The notes: generated by a model from the letters alone, not told the origin. A stretch of DNA of 54,364 nucleotides from an uncultured Victivallaceae bacterium (GCA_944389925.1 CALXOD010000058.1:1-54364), one strand, 5' to 3'. Counted from the stretch's first letter, positions 8,944 to 18,524 are shown. Numbers and translations are program-made.

Positions 8944-10494
8944 ATGAATCCTTCTCCGGAGACCGTTGTCGTTCTTGATTTCGGTTCGCAATACAGCCAG
9001 CTGATTGCTCGGCGCATTCGCGAATGCAATGTTTACAGTAAAATTCTTCCCTGCCACACCTCTGCGGAAAAAATCCGCGCCGAACATCCTCGCGGAATCA
9101 TTTTTTCCGGTGGACCCGCCAGTGTTTACGAAAAGGGCGCACCACAGTGCGATCCGGAAATTTTTGAGCTGGGTGTGCCGGTGCTCGGGATCTGCTACGG
9201 GTTGCAGCTGATCATGCACAGTTTCGGGGGGCGGGTGGCGCCGGGAACCGCGCGGGAATATGGCAAGGCCATGTTGCGGATTCGACGGCAGTCAGCGCTT
9301 TTTGCCGGACTGCCGGAGGAGATTCAGGTATGGATGTCGCATGGCGACAAGGTACTGGCTCCCCCGACAGGAGAGCTGGCGGTGCTGGCCTCCACGGAAA
9401 ATACGGAATATTGCGCCGTGGAGCTGCCGTCCCGGAAAATTTTCGGAATCCAGTTCCATCCGGAAGTGGCACACACGCCGCAGGGGGGACGGATTATCCG
9501 GAATTTCTGTTACGATATCTGCGGCTGCCGCGGCGACTGGAACATGCAGTCGTTTATCGAACGTTCCATCCGGGAAATTCGGGAAACGGTCGGCAAAGCG
9601 AATGTGATTCTGGGACTTTCCGGCGGCGTGGATTCCTCCGTAGCGGCGGCGTTGATACACCGGGCTATCGGGGATCAGCTGCACTGTATTTTCGTCAACA
9701 ACGGACTGCTGCGCAAGAATGAGGCGGAGCGAGTCCGGCGGCTGTTCGGCGATAACTTCAAGATGAAACTGACGTATGTGGATGCGACCGACCGGTTCAT
9801 GTGCGAGCTGGCCGGGGTGGGCGAGCCGGAGGCGAAGCGAAAGGTGATCGGGCGGGAATTCGTGCGGGTATTCGACCGGGCTGCGGCCGGGATCGAACAG
9901 GCGGAATTCCTGGCGCAGGGGACAACTTATCCCGATGTAATTGAAAGCGTTCCGATCGACGGGAATCCGGCGGCATTGATCAAGAGTCATCACAATGTCG
10001 GCGGCCTGCCGAAGGATATGAAATTCAAGCTGCTCGAGCCGTTGTCCCGGTTATTCAAAGACGAAGTCCGGGAGGTGGGGCGGCAGCTCGGGTTGCCGGA
10101 GGATGTGGTCATGAGACAGCCGTTTCCGGGGCCGGGACTGGCGGTACGGCATCTGGGGGCGGTATCGTTGCGGACGCTGGACATTTTGCGCGATGCCGAT
10201 GAAATCGTCGTGGACGAAATCAAGGCGGCGGGATTGTATTACAAGACCTGGCAGACTTTTGCCGTGTTTCTGCCGGTGCGGACGGTCGGCGTAATGGGGG
10301 ACAATCGGACCTATGACTATGTGATTGCTCTGCGTTCGGTGGAAAGTTCGGACGGTATGACTGCCGACTGGGTGGAACTGCCGTACGCGTTGCTCAAGAA
10401 AATCTCCAATCGCATTATCAACGAAGTCCGCGGGGTCAACCGGGTGGTGTACGATATCACGTCGAAACCGCCGGGGACAATTGAGTGGGAATAA
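8944..10494 (+). CDS. guaA: GMP synthase (glutamine-hydrolysing)
   Basis: A 516-residue enzyme that converts XMP to GMP using ATP and glutamine; the length is typical. The N-terminal class I glutaminase has the triad Cys84 (GICYGLQ), His172 and Glu174 (FHPEV). The ATP pyrophosphatase domain has the P-loop SGGVDSS (226-232). The C-terminal dimerisation domain ends with the conserved [14 protein letters not shown] 8944 is preceded by GGTGGGCC. It heads a plus-strand run with rsmD (27-base gap), the kinase-like gene and yifB, coupling nucleotide synthesis with rRNA modification. Confidence 0.98.
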   Translation: MNPSPETVVVLDFGSQYSQLIARRIRECNVYSKILPCHTSAEKIRAEHPRGIIFSGGPASVYEKGAPQCDPEIFELGVPVLGICYGLQLIMHSFGGRVAPGTAREYGKAMLRIRRQSALFAGLPEEIQVWMSHGDKVLAPPTGELAVLASTENTEYCAVELPSRKIFGIQFHPEVAHTPQGGRIIRNFCYDICGCRGDWNMQSFIERSIREIRETVGKANVILGLSGGVDSSVAAALIHRAIGDQLHCIFVNNGLLRKNEAERVRRLFGDNFKMKLTYVDATDRFMCELAGVGEPEAKRKVIGREFVRVFDRAAAGIEQAEFLAQGTTYPDVIESVPIDGNPAALIKSHHNVGGLPKDMKFKLLEPLSRLFKDEVREVGRQLGLPEDVVMRQPFPGPGLAVRHLGAVSLRTLDILRDADEIVVDEIKAAGLYYKTWQTFAVFLPVRTVGVMGDNRTYDYVIALRSVESSDGMTADWVELPYALLKKISNRIINEVRGVNRVVYDITSKPPGTIEWE

Positions 10495-10521
10495 CGGCCC
10501 GACCGGGCGGGAAAGGAAGCA

Positions 10522-11103
10522 ATGCAGATTATTTCCGGGCAGGCGAGGGGGATAACGCTGGCGGTGCCGCCGACTATGGCGGTACGACCGACGGCGGGGC
10601 GTTCCCGCAAGGCATTGTTCGATAGTCTCGGCCGGTTTGACGACGCGACGGTCGTGGATTTGTTTTCCGGATCCGGTGCTCTGGGGCTGGAGGCGGCGAG
10701 CCGGGGCGCGGCGACGGTGGTGCTTGTGGAGAACGATCGCCGCCATTGCCGGGTGATCGAACGCAATATCCAGGCGGTTCGAAAAACCGGTGTGGTCACC
10801 GACATCCGTCTGGCAGAAGCGGCTGCTCCGGCAATTCGATTCTGGAGTGGAGCGGTGCCGGATGTGATTTTTGCTGATCCTCCTTATAAAGAATCAGGGG
10901 AGTATTGGCGTCAGCTGCTGCACGACAGTGCTTTTCTACGGGCGGCAGCGGGGGCGCTGCTGGTATGGGAAATTCCCGATACGCCGGGGGCTTCCGGGAT
11001 GTTTCTGGCAGATAATCCTCTGGAAGATTACCGGTTGCGACAATTCGGGGGAACTGGATTCCTGATCGGATATCTGCCGGAGGCCGCCGATGTACAGGGT
11101 TAA
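10522..11103 (+). CDS. rsmD: 16S rRNA (guanine966-N2)-methyltransferase RsmD
   Basis: A 193-residue protein of normal RsmD length. It methylates G966 of 16S rRNA in the assembled small subunit. The N-terminus IISGQARG and RPTAGRSRKALFDSL are family hallmarks; VVDLFSGSGALGLEA (44-58) binds SAM; DPPY (119-122) is the catalytic motif. GGAAAG precedes the ATG at 10522. Its last 14 bases overlap the start of the kinase-like gene, suggesting translational coupling. Confidence 0.95.
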   Translation: MQIISGQARGITLAVPPTMAVRPTAGRSRKALFDSLGRFDDATVVDLFSGSGALGLEAASRGAATVVLVENDRRHCRVIERNIQAVRKTGVVTDIRLAEAAAPAIRFWSGAVPDVIFADPPYKESGEYWRQLLHDSAFLRAAAGALLVWEIPDTPGASGMFLADNPLEDYRLRQFGGTGFLIGYLPEAADVQG

Positions 11104-12220
11104 ATCCGGCAACTGGATCTGGTTCTGGCAGGAGCTGGAGGACTGGAACCGGCTGGGGCCGCATCCGGAGGAGATGACGGCGGATACGGTACTGGTCAAG
11201 GCGAATCCGGTGCGTGGAGTATTCCGGCGGGACGGGTATTTCTGCAAACTGGAAATGCCCGCCTGTCGGAATCCGGTAACTTTCTGGCGGGCGGTGCTGT
11301 TTCCGCGCGCGCGGCGGGAATTTTACAGCGCGCTGGCGTTGGACGTTGCGGGGATTCCGGTGACGCCGCCGGTGGGATACGGACAGGCGCTGACCTGTTC
11401 CATGCTGATTACCCGGGAAGTTCCCGAGGCGGTGACGGCCAATGCCTGGTTTCAGAAACAGTTTGTCCGTGGGGGCGGGGATCCGGAGATGTTTCTGCGG
11501 AGCTGGGGGGAGTTTTTGCGTAAATTGCTGGCGTCCGGATTTTATCATCCTGATTTTCACGGGGGGAATCTGCTGTATCAGCCGGAAAGCCAATCATTCA
11601 TCCTGGTGGATGTATACGGGGTGCGCCGCCGGCGATTCTTCCGTGGCTTGGGACGTCGCCGCATGATCATGGCGCTGCGGGAGTTCCGGGAAATTCTCAA
11701 CCGGGAGCAGCTGTTGAACGGGTTGCAACTATGCGGTGCAGCGAAGGATCGGCAAGAGGCGGAGCAGTGGCATGACGAGCTGCTGCAGTATGCGGCTGCT
11801 CGAACGCAGCGTGAACTGCCGCGACGCTTGAAACAGTTTTTTAGCGGCTATGCCAAATACGGAAAAACAGTAGAATGGGGGGGGCGGTCGCTGTGGTTGA
11901 CGCTGGATGCCGCCGGAATGCCGCTTGTCGAACCGGAGAAACTTGATAGTGAAACATATGAGGTGCTTTCCGGTTCCGACGAAACATTGCGGGATTTGCG
12001 AAAACGGGATTTTGAACTGGCTCTGCACTTGATCCCCCATCCGCGCATTGTGGCCTGGGAGGCTGCGACCGGTCGGATTTATCGCGAACGCGCCGGTGCG
12101 GCGATGAGCGAAGAGCAGGGGGGGTATCTGCGGGAACGATTGCGGATTGCCGGGTTTGAACCGAAGAAATTCAAACTGGTGAGTGACCGTTTCGGACGTC
12201 CGGCGGTGGAGGAGGTTTGA
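11090..12220 (+). CDS. WaaP/Kdo-kinase-like LPS kinase family protein
   Basis: A 376-residue protein with the protein-kinase-like fold of LPS core heptose and Kdo kinases (RfaP/InaA type). Visible catalytic elements: Lys53 (FCKLE), Glu77 (RREFYSA), the loop HPDFHGGN (153-160; Asp155, Asn160) and the metal-binding Asp174 (LVDVYGV). The C-terminal half has a second segment resembling a repeated start of a kinase lobe (YGKTVEW, LRDLRKRDFELALHL) and no clear second catalytic site. It probably phosphorylates lipid A-core sugar, inferred from the family. Placement between rsmD (14-base overlap) and yifB (no gap) is odd for an LPS gene. Proteins or small molecules are possible alternative substrates. 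Confidence 0.72.
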   Translation: MYRVKSGNWIWFWQELEDWNRLGPHPEEMTADTVLVKANPVRGVFRRDGYFCKLEMPACRNPVTFWRAVLFPRARREFYSALALDVAGIPVTPPVGYGQALTCSMLITREVPEAVTANAWFQKQFVRGGGDPEMFLRSWGEFLRKLLASGFYHPDFHGGNLLYQPESQSFILVDVYGVRRRRFFRGLGRRRMIMALREFREILNREQLLNGLQLCGAAKDRQEAEQWHDELLQYAAARTQRELPRRLKQFFSGYAKYGKTVEWGGRSLWLTLDAAGMPLVEPEKLDSETYEVLSGSDETLRDLRKRDFELALHLIPHPRIVAWEAATGRIYRERAGAAMSEEQGGYLRERLRIAGFEPKKFKLVSDRFGRPAVEEV

Positions 12221-13762
12221 ATGCTGGCCAAGACGTATTCCGCTACGGTCATCGGTATCGACGCTTATGTGGTTGAGCTGGAGGTGAACGTAACCGGTAA
12301 ATCCGGCGGCGGTGGTGCGGCGGACAGCGTGGTTTCCATCGTTGGGCTGCCGGATGCCGCAGTCAAGGAGAGCCGGGATCGGGTGCGTTCCGCATTGACG
12401 AGTTCCGGCCTGGTGCATCCACGCGGATTTACCGTGGTCAACCTGGCTCCGGCGGATTTGCGCAAAGAGGGGGCGGCGTTTGATCTCGGCATTGCATTGG
12501 GAATGCTGGCGGCGGGAGGCGCGCTGGATCGCGCCCGACTGGCCCGGACCGCCGTGCTGGGAGAACTTAGTCTAGATGGTTCCATCCGGCCGGTCCGCGG
12601 AGCGTTGCCGATTGCCGCCCGGCTGGCGGCGCATCCGGAGATCGAAGCGATTCTGGTGCCCGAGGCCAATGCGCTGGAGGCGGCATTGGCGGCAGTGCGT
12701 CCGATCGTATTTCCGATGCGGCATTTGCGGGATGCAGTGGCATTTTTTTCAGATCCGTCACCGTCGCCTTGTCGGGCGAATTTACCGGGATACCTCGCAG
12801 CGGCAGAGGGAAGTATGCCGGATTTTGCGGAAGTCAAGGGGCAGTTGCTGGCCAAGCGGGCGCTGGAAATTGCCGCCGCCGGCGGCCACAATTCCCTGAT
12901 GATCGGCCCGCCGGGGACCGGGAAGTCCATGCTGGCTATGCGGCTGCCGGGGATTCTGCCGCCGATGACGCTGGAAGAGACTTTGGAGACCAGCCGGATT
13001 CACAGCGTGCTGGGGATGCTGGCCGATGGGAAACCACTGTTGCGCAATCGGCCGTTCCGCAGTCCGCATCATACGATTTCCGACATCGGATTGATCGGCG
13101 GAGGGCGCGATCCCCGGCCGGGCGAGATCAGTTTGGCGCACAACGGGGTATTGTTCATGGACGAACTTCCCGAATTCAAGCGCAATGTGCTGGAGGTACT
13201 TCGGCAGCCGTTGGAAAACGGCTGGATCACCGTTTCCCGCGCCGCCGGAAATTGTACGTTTCCTGCCCGATTCATGTTGTGTGCGGCGATGAATCCCTGT
13301 CCCTGTGGTCGCGGGGAGGTGGAGTTGGGCTGCACCTGTAAGCTTTTGGAAAAACAGCGTTATCGCAAACGCATTTCCGGGCCATTGCTGGATCGTATCG
13401 ATCTCCATGTCGAATTGCGGCAACTGTCGCAGGATGAATTGCTTGCCGCACCTGACGGAGAACCCAGCCGCGTGATCCGGGAACGGGTCATCGCCGCCCG
13501 CGAACGACAGGCCGTACGTTATGCCGAAAGCGGCATTTTCTGTAATGCCCGAATGGGCAGCCGGGAACTGCAGCGTTATTGCCGTCCGGACGCGGCCGGT
13601 AGCCTGCTGCTGCGCCAGGCCATCAGTCGTTTCCGCCTCAGTCCCAGAGCTTACGACCGGATTTTGAAAGTTGCCCGTACCATTGCCGACCTTGCGGGGA
13701 ACGATGCCATCCGCGAAGAGCATTTATTGGAAGCCATCAACTATCGCCGTCTTGCCGACTGA
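12221..13762 (+). CDS. comM: YifB/ComM family Mg-chelatase-like AAA+ ATPase
   Basis: A 513-residue protein of typical YifB/ComM length. ComM is a hexameric helicase that promotes branch migration during natural transformation. The N-terminal Lon-like fold includes VVSIVGLPDAAVKESRDRV and HPRGFTVVNLAPADLRKEG. Walker A is GPPGTGKS (229-236) and Walker B is VLFMDELPEF (310-319). The sensor region RSPHHTISDIGLIGGG and the cysteine-rich insert CAAMNPCPCGRGE...CTC (about 353-372) are conserved. ATG 12221 directly follows the upstream stop, with GGAGGTT before it. It is the last gene of the guaA run and converges on the membrane-protein gene with an 7-base gap. Confidence 0.95.
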   Translation: MLAKTYSATVIGIDAYVVELEVNVTGKSGGGGAADSVVSIVGLPDAAVKESRDRVRSALTSSGLVHPRGFTVVNLAPADLRKEGAAFDLGIALGMLAAGGALDRARLARTAVLGELSLDGSIRPVRGALPIAARLAAHPEIEAILVPEANALEAALAAVRPIVFPMRHLRDAVAFFSDPSPSPCRANLPGYLAAAEGSMPDFAEVKGQLLAKRALEIAAAGGHNSLMIGPPGTGKSMLAMRLPGILPPMTLEETLETSRIHSVLGMLADGKPLLRNRPFRSPHHTISDIGLIGGGRDPRPGEISLAHNGVLFMDELPEFKRNVLEVLRQPLENGWITVSRAAGNCTFPARFMLCAAMNPCPCGRGEVELGCTCKLLEKQRYRKRISGPLLDRIDLHVELRQLSQDELLAAPDGEPSRVIRERVIAARERQAVRYAESGIFCNARMGSRELQRYCRPDAAGSLLLRQAISRFRLSPRAYDRILKVARTIADLAGNDAIREEHLLEAINYRRLAD

Positions 13763-13769
13763 TCTGGAG

Positions 13770-15551
13770 TCAGAGTTTCAGCAACCGGGGCAGGTGGATG
13801 AGAAAAGCCGCCGGCAGAAGCGCCGTCGGCGGAATGAACAGCAGCAGTACCGCAGCAAAGAGGCTTCCTGCGAAAACAGGAATTTCCCGTGGCATCTCTC
13901 CTGCCGGAGCGGAGCCGGCACCGCGGTCGAAAAAGCGGATTGCAGCAAAAAGCAACAGGGCCGGCAGCCATGCCGCTCCCGGCAGATCCAGATGAAACTC
14001 TCCCCACAGGATGGGAATGACTGCGACTGCCAGCAGAGGCGCGGCATTTTTCTTTCTACCGTCTTCTCGGAGTCCTGCGGGCAACCGGGCTGCAGCGAGC
14101 GCGGGCAGGACGTTTCCGGCAAAACTGTCGGTTAACTGATAGGCAGCCAGGCCATGGGTTACGCCGGCGACGAGCCAGAGCCAGCTCATTCCGTTTTCGG
14201 CAAGAACGAAAAAGCCGGGCAGATGGCGATAGCGGCCGCAACTGATCCGGATCAGAGCGTAGACGCCGGCGAGCGGCAGGAGCGTCCATTGCCATGGCCA
14301 GGCGGAGATTTGGCGCCGGAGGCGGTTCAGAGACGATTCTTCTACCTGAATTGCCGGGGCTTCCGAAGCCAGACAATGCTCATACAGCACGGAAAAAATG
14401 CCCGGCGGTAGAAGTTCATATTCCGGCGGGCTTAATTCCCCGAGTCGTCGATCCAACAGGGGGAGATCTGCGCACAGGAGCTCCGGAGTATCCGTGGCCG
14501 CTAGATATTTTCCGTTTGTCCCCGGCAGCGGCAGACGGTAACGGCAGGGCGGTTCCGGCCCGTCAGCCGGAACGATCAGAACCCCGTCGGGGGCGAGCCG
14601 GTCAGCGTACAGCCGTCGCAGTTGCCGCGATTTCGCCTCCGGTACGGCATCGGGATAGTCGAGGATGAAAATCAGGTCATACCGTTCCTGAGCTGAGGGC
14701 GATGCCGGAGACTGCGGCAGAACAGTCAAAGGCAGAACACCTTCCCCCGTCCAGACGCCGGGAAGCGGCAGATCAAACTGCGCGTGAACGGAGGAGACGA
14801 AGGGGAACTGCTCCAGAAGCAGCGGGATGGCGGAAGGTACCGCACCGAGAAACAGCACTTTCAAACGGTCCCGGTTGGGTTGAAGCGCCGCAGGCAGCGC
14901 CGCAGGCAGATGGCGGTAAAAGGCTTCGGGAAATTCATACGTCTGTCCGTTGTTGCCGATTTGATAATGATGGGGCCGGTCCGGGAGAAGCGTTACCAGA
15001 TAGTCGTTGGCATTGCCGCGGAGAATGTTGCCGGGGAATGCCGCTGCGGCGAACAGGTTGAGGCTCAGCACTCCCGCCAGGATGACAGTTAATAGTTCCG
15101 GAAGCAGGCGGATTCCCCGAATGCTGTTCCGGAACAATACCAGGACAGCAGGTAGAGCCATGCCGGTGAATACCATGTTGATGACCGGGTCCGTGAGAAA
15201 ATGATTGCCTCCCAGAAATGCCGCCAGGACACATCCACCGAAAGCTGCGGCAAATATCCGCTTCCCGTTTTCCGGTGCGGCAGACTCCGGTAACGCGCTT
15301 AGCGCTCCCGCCGTCAGGGCCGCGGCGATCAGCCGGGCTTCCGGGAGCATATAGAGAATGAGCGGGATGCAGGCGAGTCTCCCTTTGTGGGGTTCCTTGG
15401 AGAAGCGGAACCGGACCAGCAGGGCGCCGGTTAATGCCGCCGCGGCGGCAAGCAGCAGCGCCGGCATTGTTTGCCAGACGGTTGCTCCCCGGGCCGCGCT
15501 CCAACCAGCGGTCCAGCCTGGCAGCAGAAAGAACAGGAACAGTCTGAACAA
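13770..15551 (-). CDS. polytopic membrane protein with degenerate spermidine-synthase-like domain
   Basis: A 593-residue protein: about six membrane segments (1-190), a soluble Rossmann-like domain (about 195-410: KVLFLGAVPSAIPLLLEQFP, YDLIFILDYPDA, LRRLYADRLAPDGVLIVPADG), then about six further membrane segments. This resembles membrane-fused spermidine-synthase-like proteins, but the glycine-rich GGGDG SAM motif is missing and becomes LGAVPSA, so it is probably not a polyamine synthase. Start is a TTG at 15551 preceded by GGGAG eight bases upstream; the first in-frame ATG would remove the first helix. It is monocistronic and faces yifB. Function is not recognised; transport or lipid processing would be guesses. 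Confidence 0.6.
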   Translation of the reverse strand: MFRLFLFFLLPGWTAGWSAARGATVWQTMPALLLAAAAALTGALLVRFRFSKEPHKGRLACIPLILYMLPEARLIAAALTAGALSALPESAAPENGKRIFAAAFGGCVLAAFLGGNHFLTDPVINMVFTGMALPAVLVLFRNSIRGIRLLPELLTVILAGVLSLNLFAAAAFPGNILRGNANDYLVTLLPDRPHHYQIGNNGQTYEFPEAFYRHLPAALPAALQPNRDRLKVLFLGAVPSAIPLLLEQFPFVSSVHAQFDLPLPGVWTGEGVLPLTVLPQSPASPSAQERYDLIFILDYPDAVPEAKSRQLRRLYADRLAPDGVLIVPADGPEPPCRYRLPLPGTNGKYLAATDTPELLCADLPLLDRRLGELSPPEYELLPPGIFSVLYEHCLASEAPAIQVEESSLNRLRRQISAWPWQWTLLPLAGVYALIRISCGRYRHLPGFFVLAENGMSWLWLVAGVTHGLAAYQLTDSFAGNVLPALAAARLPAGLREDGRKKNAAPLLAVAVIPILWGEFHLDLPGAAWLPALLLFAAIRFFDRGAGSAPAGEMPREIPVFAGSLFAAVLLLFIPPTALLPAAFLIHLPRLLKL

Positions 15552-15697
15552 CAGAGATTCTCCCGGATCATGTGCCGGAATCGGGTGGTATGATATGGGA
15601 TTTCCGGCAATCGATTTCTTTTTTTATAATTCCATCTAGAGAGTATAAAATAGTTCGTTTTTGTTGAATTTCCAGCACTGTGATGCAGGAAAAACGG

Positions 15698-15726
15698 TTG
15701 AATTTTATGGCTTCCGGGGTTACAGT
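15698..15726 (+). promoter_or_regulatory. sigma70-like promoter of the phosphofructokinase operon
   Basis: TTGAAT (15698-15703), a 17-base spacer and TACAGT (15721-15726), about 45 bases before the ATG at 15772. It supports starting the coding region at 15772 and not at the upstream open frame beginning at 15661. Confidence 0.45.
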
Positions 15727-15771
15727 AAAATGCTTTCTGCAATGATTTTTCGGGTTGGGGAGAGAGAGAAA

Positions 15772-17058
15772 ATGGATCATAAGGATTTTCAGATAGAAGT
15801 ACTGGGGGATGCGAAAATCAAAAGCCCGCTGCAGGCTGTGGACTTCATTTCGGACGATTCCACGGTTGCCTATCCCAGCGACCTCAAGGAGTTAAACGGA
15901 TATATCAAGCGGGGAGAACCGATTCCCGCATTTGAGCAGGCGGGACCGCGCAGTCGGATTTTTCACGATCCGGCGTGGAGCAAGGCGGCGATTCTTACCG
16001 CCGGAGGTCTCTGCCCGGGGTTGAATGACGTCATCAAGTTCCTGACCCGCACCCTGCGTTCCCAGTACAAGGTGCCGATGGTGTACGGTATCCGTTACGG
16101 GTACCGCGGGCTGATTCCGGATTACAAGCTTGAGCCGATGATTCTGGACGAGGATAATATCGACGACATTCACGAGAGCGGGGGATCGGTGTTGAGTTCG
16201 TCGCGCGGCCGCCAGGACGAGGAGACGATGGTGGATACGCTCGTGCGCATGAACATTAATCTGCTCTTCTGCATCGGCGGTGATGGCACGTTGCGCTGCG
16301 CTCATGACGTGGCACGGGTCATCCGGGATCGGAAACTGGCGATCAGCGTGGTATGCATTCCCAAGACGATCGATAACGACATCGGCTTCATTGACAAATC
16401 GTTCGGGTTTGAAACCGCAATTTATGCCACGGAGCTGTTCGTGACTGCCGCGCATAACGAGGCGGAAGGCGCGTTCAACGGTATTGGATTGATCAAGGTG
16501 ATGGGGCGGGACAGCGGTTTCATCGCTGCCAATGCGACGCTGGCCAACTCTCACATCAACTATTGTCTGGTGCCGGAAAAACCGTTTACCCTGGACGGAG
16601 TCGGCCCGTCTGCTCTGCTGCCGAATCTGGAGAAACGGCTGCTGGAACGCCGTCATGCGGTGATCATTGTGGCGGAAGGGGCCGGCCAGGAACTTTTTGC
16701 CAATCACAGCAGTCGTACCGATGCTTCCGGCAATGTGCTGCATGACGATATCGGATTGCTGCTCAAAGAGCGGATTATCGAATATTTCAAGCAGAAAGAT
16801 ATGGAAGTCAACCTGAAATATTTCGATCCGTCCTATACGATCCGCAGCGTTCCCGCGCGCGGAACTGATGCGGTTTTCTGCACCATGCTGGCTCAAAATG
16901 CGGTGCATGCCGCCATGTCCGGGCGTACCGATATGGTGGTTGGACACTGGCATGATGCCTTTACGCATGTGCCGATTTCGCTGGCGACCCGGCAGCGCAA
17001 GAAGATCGACCTCAAGAGCCAGCTCTGGACCAGCGTCAGCTCCACGGTGAGACTGTGA
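15772..17058 (+). CDS. pfkA: 6-phosphofructokinase, long plant-like type
   Basis: A 428-residue phosphofructokinase that makes fructose 1,6-bisphosphate. TAGGLCPGLN (76-85), GGDGT (169-173), PKTIDND (197-203) and MGRDSGF (244-250) are the active-site motifs. The Gly in GGDG is typical of ATP use, while Lys in PKTIDND is typical of the PPi-type and long plant/trypanosome enzymes. The combination is that of the long ATP-dependent group; PPi use should not be excluded. ATG 15772 is preceded by GGGGAGAGAGAG. The gene overlaps the polyprenyl synthase by four bases (GTGA). Confidence 0.9.
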   Translation: MDHKDFQIEVLGDAKIKSPLQAVDFISDDSTVAYPSDLKELNGYIKRGEPIPAFEQAGPRSRIFHDPAWSKAAILTAGGLCPGLNDVIKFLTRTLRSQYKVPMVYGIRYGYRGLIPDYKLEPMILDEDNIDDIHESGGSVLSSSRGRQDEETMVDTLVRMNINLLFCIGGDGTLRCAHDVARVIRDRKLAISVVCIPKTIDNDIGFIDKSFGFETAIYATELFVTAAHNEAEGAFNGIGLIKVMGRDSGFIAANATLANSHINYCLVPEKPFTLDGVGPSALLPNLEKRLLERRHAVIIVAEGAGQELFANHSSRTDASGNVLHDDIGLLLKERIIEYFKQKDMEVNLKYFDPSYTIRSVPARGTDAVFCTMLAQNAVHAAMSGRTDMVVGHWHDAFTHVPISLATRQRKKIDLKSQLWTSVSSTVRL

Positions 17059-18134
17059 ACGGCATGCAGGCCGCGTTGCGGGAGGTCGCCGCAGAAATCG
17101 ATCGGGTGATTGCTGATGACGCGTTTCCGGAAACGGTTCAGCCTGCTTTTTTGCGGGATTCCGTACGGGATTATCCGGGACGCGGCGGCAAGCGGCTGCG
17201 CCCGGCTTTGTTGCTCTGGTGTTGCGGTTTGCTGGGCGGAGAGCTGCGCCGGGCATGGTTGCCGGCCGCAGCAGTGGAGGTCTGGCACAACTGGACGCTG
17301 GTGCATGACGACATCATCGATCGGGATGCCTTGCGACGCGGGGTGCCGACAGCCCACTGCCGGCTGCGCGATGCAGTGACGGCTATTCCGTTTCATCAGG
17401 ACGGCGCAGAGGCGGAACGGCAGGGAATGAATTTTGCCGTGCTTTGCGGAGATCTGCAGCAGGCGTGGGCCAATCACCTTTTGTCTCGGGCCGTGGAGTC
17501 CGGACTTCGGGCAGATACTGTGACGGGGGCCTTGCGCCGGATGCAGGAACTGGGGGGACGCGCCTTGATCAGCGGAGAAGCGCTGGATGTGGCATTTTCG
17601 CTGCGCTCTCCGCTGGAGATCGAGCCCGGCGAAGTGCTGGAGATGATTCGTTTGAAAACCGGAGCGTTGTTGCGCCTGGCGGCGGAACTGGGCGCGATGG
17701 TGGCGCTGGACGATGCGGCTCCGGAGCGGGAAGAGACGCGCATGCTGGGAGACTTTGCGGAAGCCTGCGGTGTGGCCTTTCAATTACGGGATGATTATCT
17801 TGGAATTTTCGGAAGTGAAACGAAACTGGGGAAGGCCATTGGCAACGATTTGAAGGAGGCAAAGCCGACGGTACTGCTGTTGCGTACTTTGACACTGGCT
17901 ACCCCGGCGGTGCGTCAGGAATTGCTGGCAAGTCTCCATGGTACAACGTATACGCAGGAGCAGCTGGAGCAGGTGCGGCGATGGATGCTGGAATGCGGTG
18001 CGGCGGAATCCGTGACGGAAGACTGTCGGAAACTTGTGGAAAAAGCCCGCAAGCTTCTGATGGTTTTTCCCGCCAGTCGCTACCGCGATTATCTGCTGGA
18101 ATTCACGGACTACCTGACGGCACGCGATCGTTGA
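17055..18134 (+). CDS. polyprenyl (farnesyl/geranylgeranyl) diphosphate synthase
   Basis: A 359-residue trans-isoprenyl diphosphate synthase, which condenses isopentenyl diphosphate onto allylic diphosphates. GGKRLRP (44-50) and the first aspartate-rich motif DDIID (85-89) are intact. The second motif is QLRDDYLG (243-250), with Gly in the last Asp position, a variation that occurs in the family. Residues just before DDIID (HNWTLVH) set product length, but I cannot call it. Start is GTG 17055, overlapping the upstream TGA; ATG 17064 is the alternative. The coupling to a glycolytic gene is probably only transcriptional. The insertion around 100-125 (PTAHCRLRDAVTAIPFHQDGAEAE) is longer than in most family members. 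Confidence 0.9.
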   Translation: MNGMQAALREVAAEIDRVIADDAFPETVQPAFLRDSVRDYPGRGGKRLRPALLLWCCGLLGGELRRAWLPAAAVEVWHNWTLVHDDIIDRDALRRGVPTAHCRLRDAVTAIPFHQDGAEAERQGMNFAVLCGDLQQAWANHLLSRAVESGLRADTVTGALRRMQELGGRALISGEALDVAFSLRSPLEIEPGEVLEMIRLKTGALLRLAAELGAMVALDDAAPEREETRMLGDFAEACGVAFQLRDDYLGIFGSETKLGKAIGNDLKEAKPTVLLLRTLTLATPAVRQELLASLHGTTYTQEQLEQVRRWMLECGAAESVTEDCRKLVEKARKLLMVFPASRYRDYLLEFTDYLTARDR

Positions 18135-18170
18135 AAATGCTGCTGCCCCGGACTTCATGGGGCGTTCAAT

Positions 18171-18198
18171 AAAAAAAGCCCCGGATTTCTCCGGGGCT
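18171..18198 (-). terminator. rho-independent terminator of the RRM protein gene
   Basis: AGCCCCGGA (18177-18185) pairs with TCCGGGGCT (18190-18198) around a four-base loop. On the minus strand it is followed by seven T residues (18171-18177). It lies 26 bases after the RRM gene stop. Confidence 0.9.
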
Positions 18199-18224
18199 GG
18201 ATTCACTGCAAACAGCCAGCGATG

Positions 18225-18524
18225 TTACCAGCGGTTGCCGCCGCGGTTGGCACTGCGGAATCCGCCGTCGCGGGGACGGTCTTCACGCGGACGGGCTTCA
18301 TTGATGACGGCTTTGCGTCCACCGATTTCCTTGCCGTTCAGTTCGGCGATGGCACGGTTGGCTTCTTCGTCGTTGGGCATTTCGACAAAGCCGAAGCCCT
18401 TGGATCTGCCGGACTCGCGATCGTTGACGATTCGGGCGGCACTGACTTCGCCGAAAGCGGAGAAGATCTCCGAGAGTTCGTCACGATCAATGCTGTAGGG
18501 CAAATTTCCGACGTAGATGTTCAT
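18225..18524 (-). CDS. small RRM RNA-binding protein with RG-rich tail
   Basis: A 99-residue protein with one RNA recognition motif: RNP-2 is IYVGNL (2-7) and RNP-1 is KGFGFVEM (about 42-49). The tail after residue 78 is basic and Arg/Gly-rich (RPRDGGFRSANRGGNRW). It resembles bacterial cold-inducible RRM proteins that bind single-stranded RNA. ATG 18524 has AAGGAAA upstream. A strong promoter at 18825-18852 implies a leader of about 290 bases, as in many cold-shock mRNAs. It is monocistronic with its own terminator. A cold-shock role is inferred. Confidence 0.92.
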   Translation of the reverse strand: MNIYVGNLPYSIDRDELSEIFSAFGEVSAARIVNDRESGRSKGFGFVEMPNDEEANRAIAELNGKEIGGRKAVINEARPREDRPRDGGFRSANRGGNRW

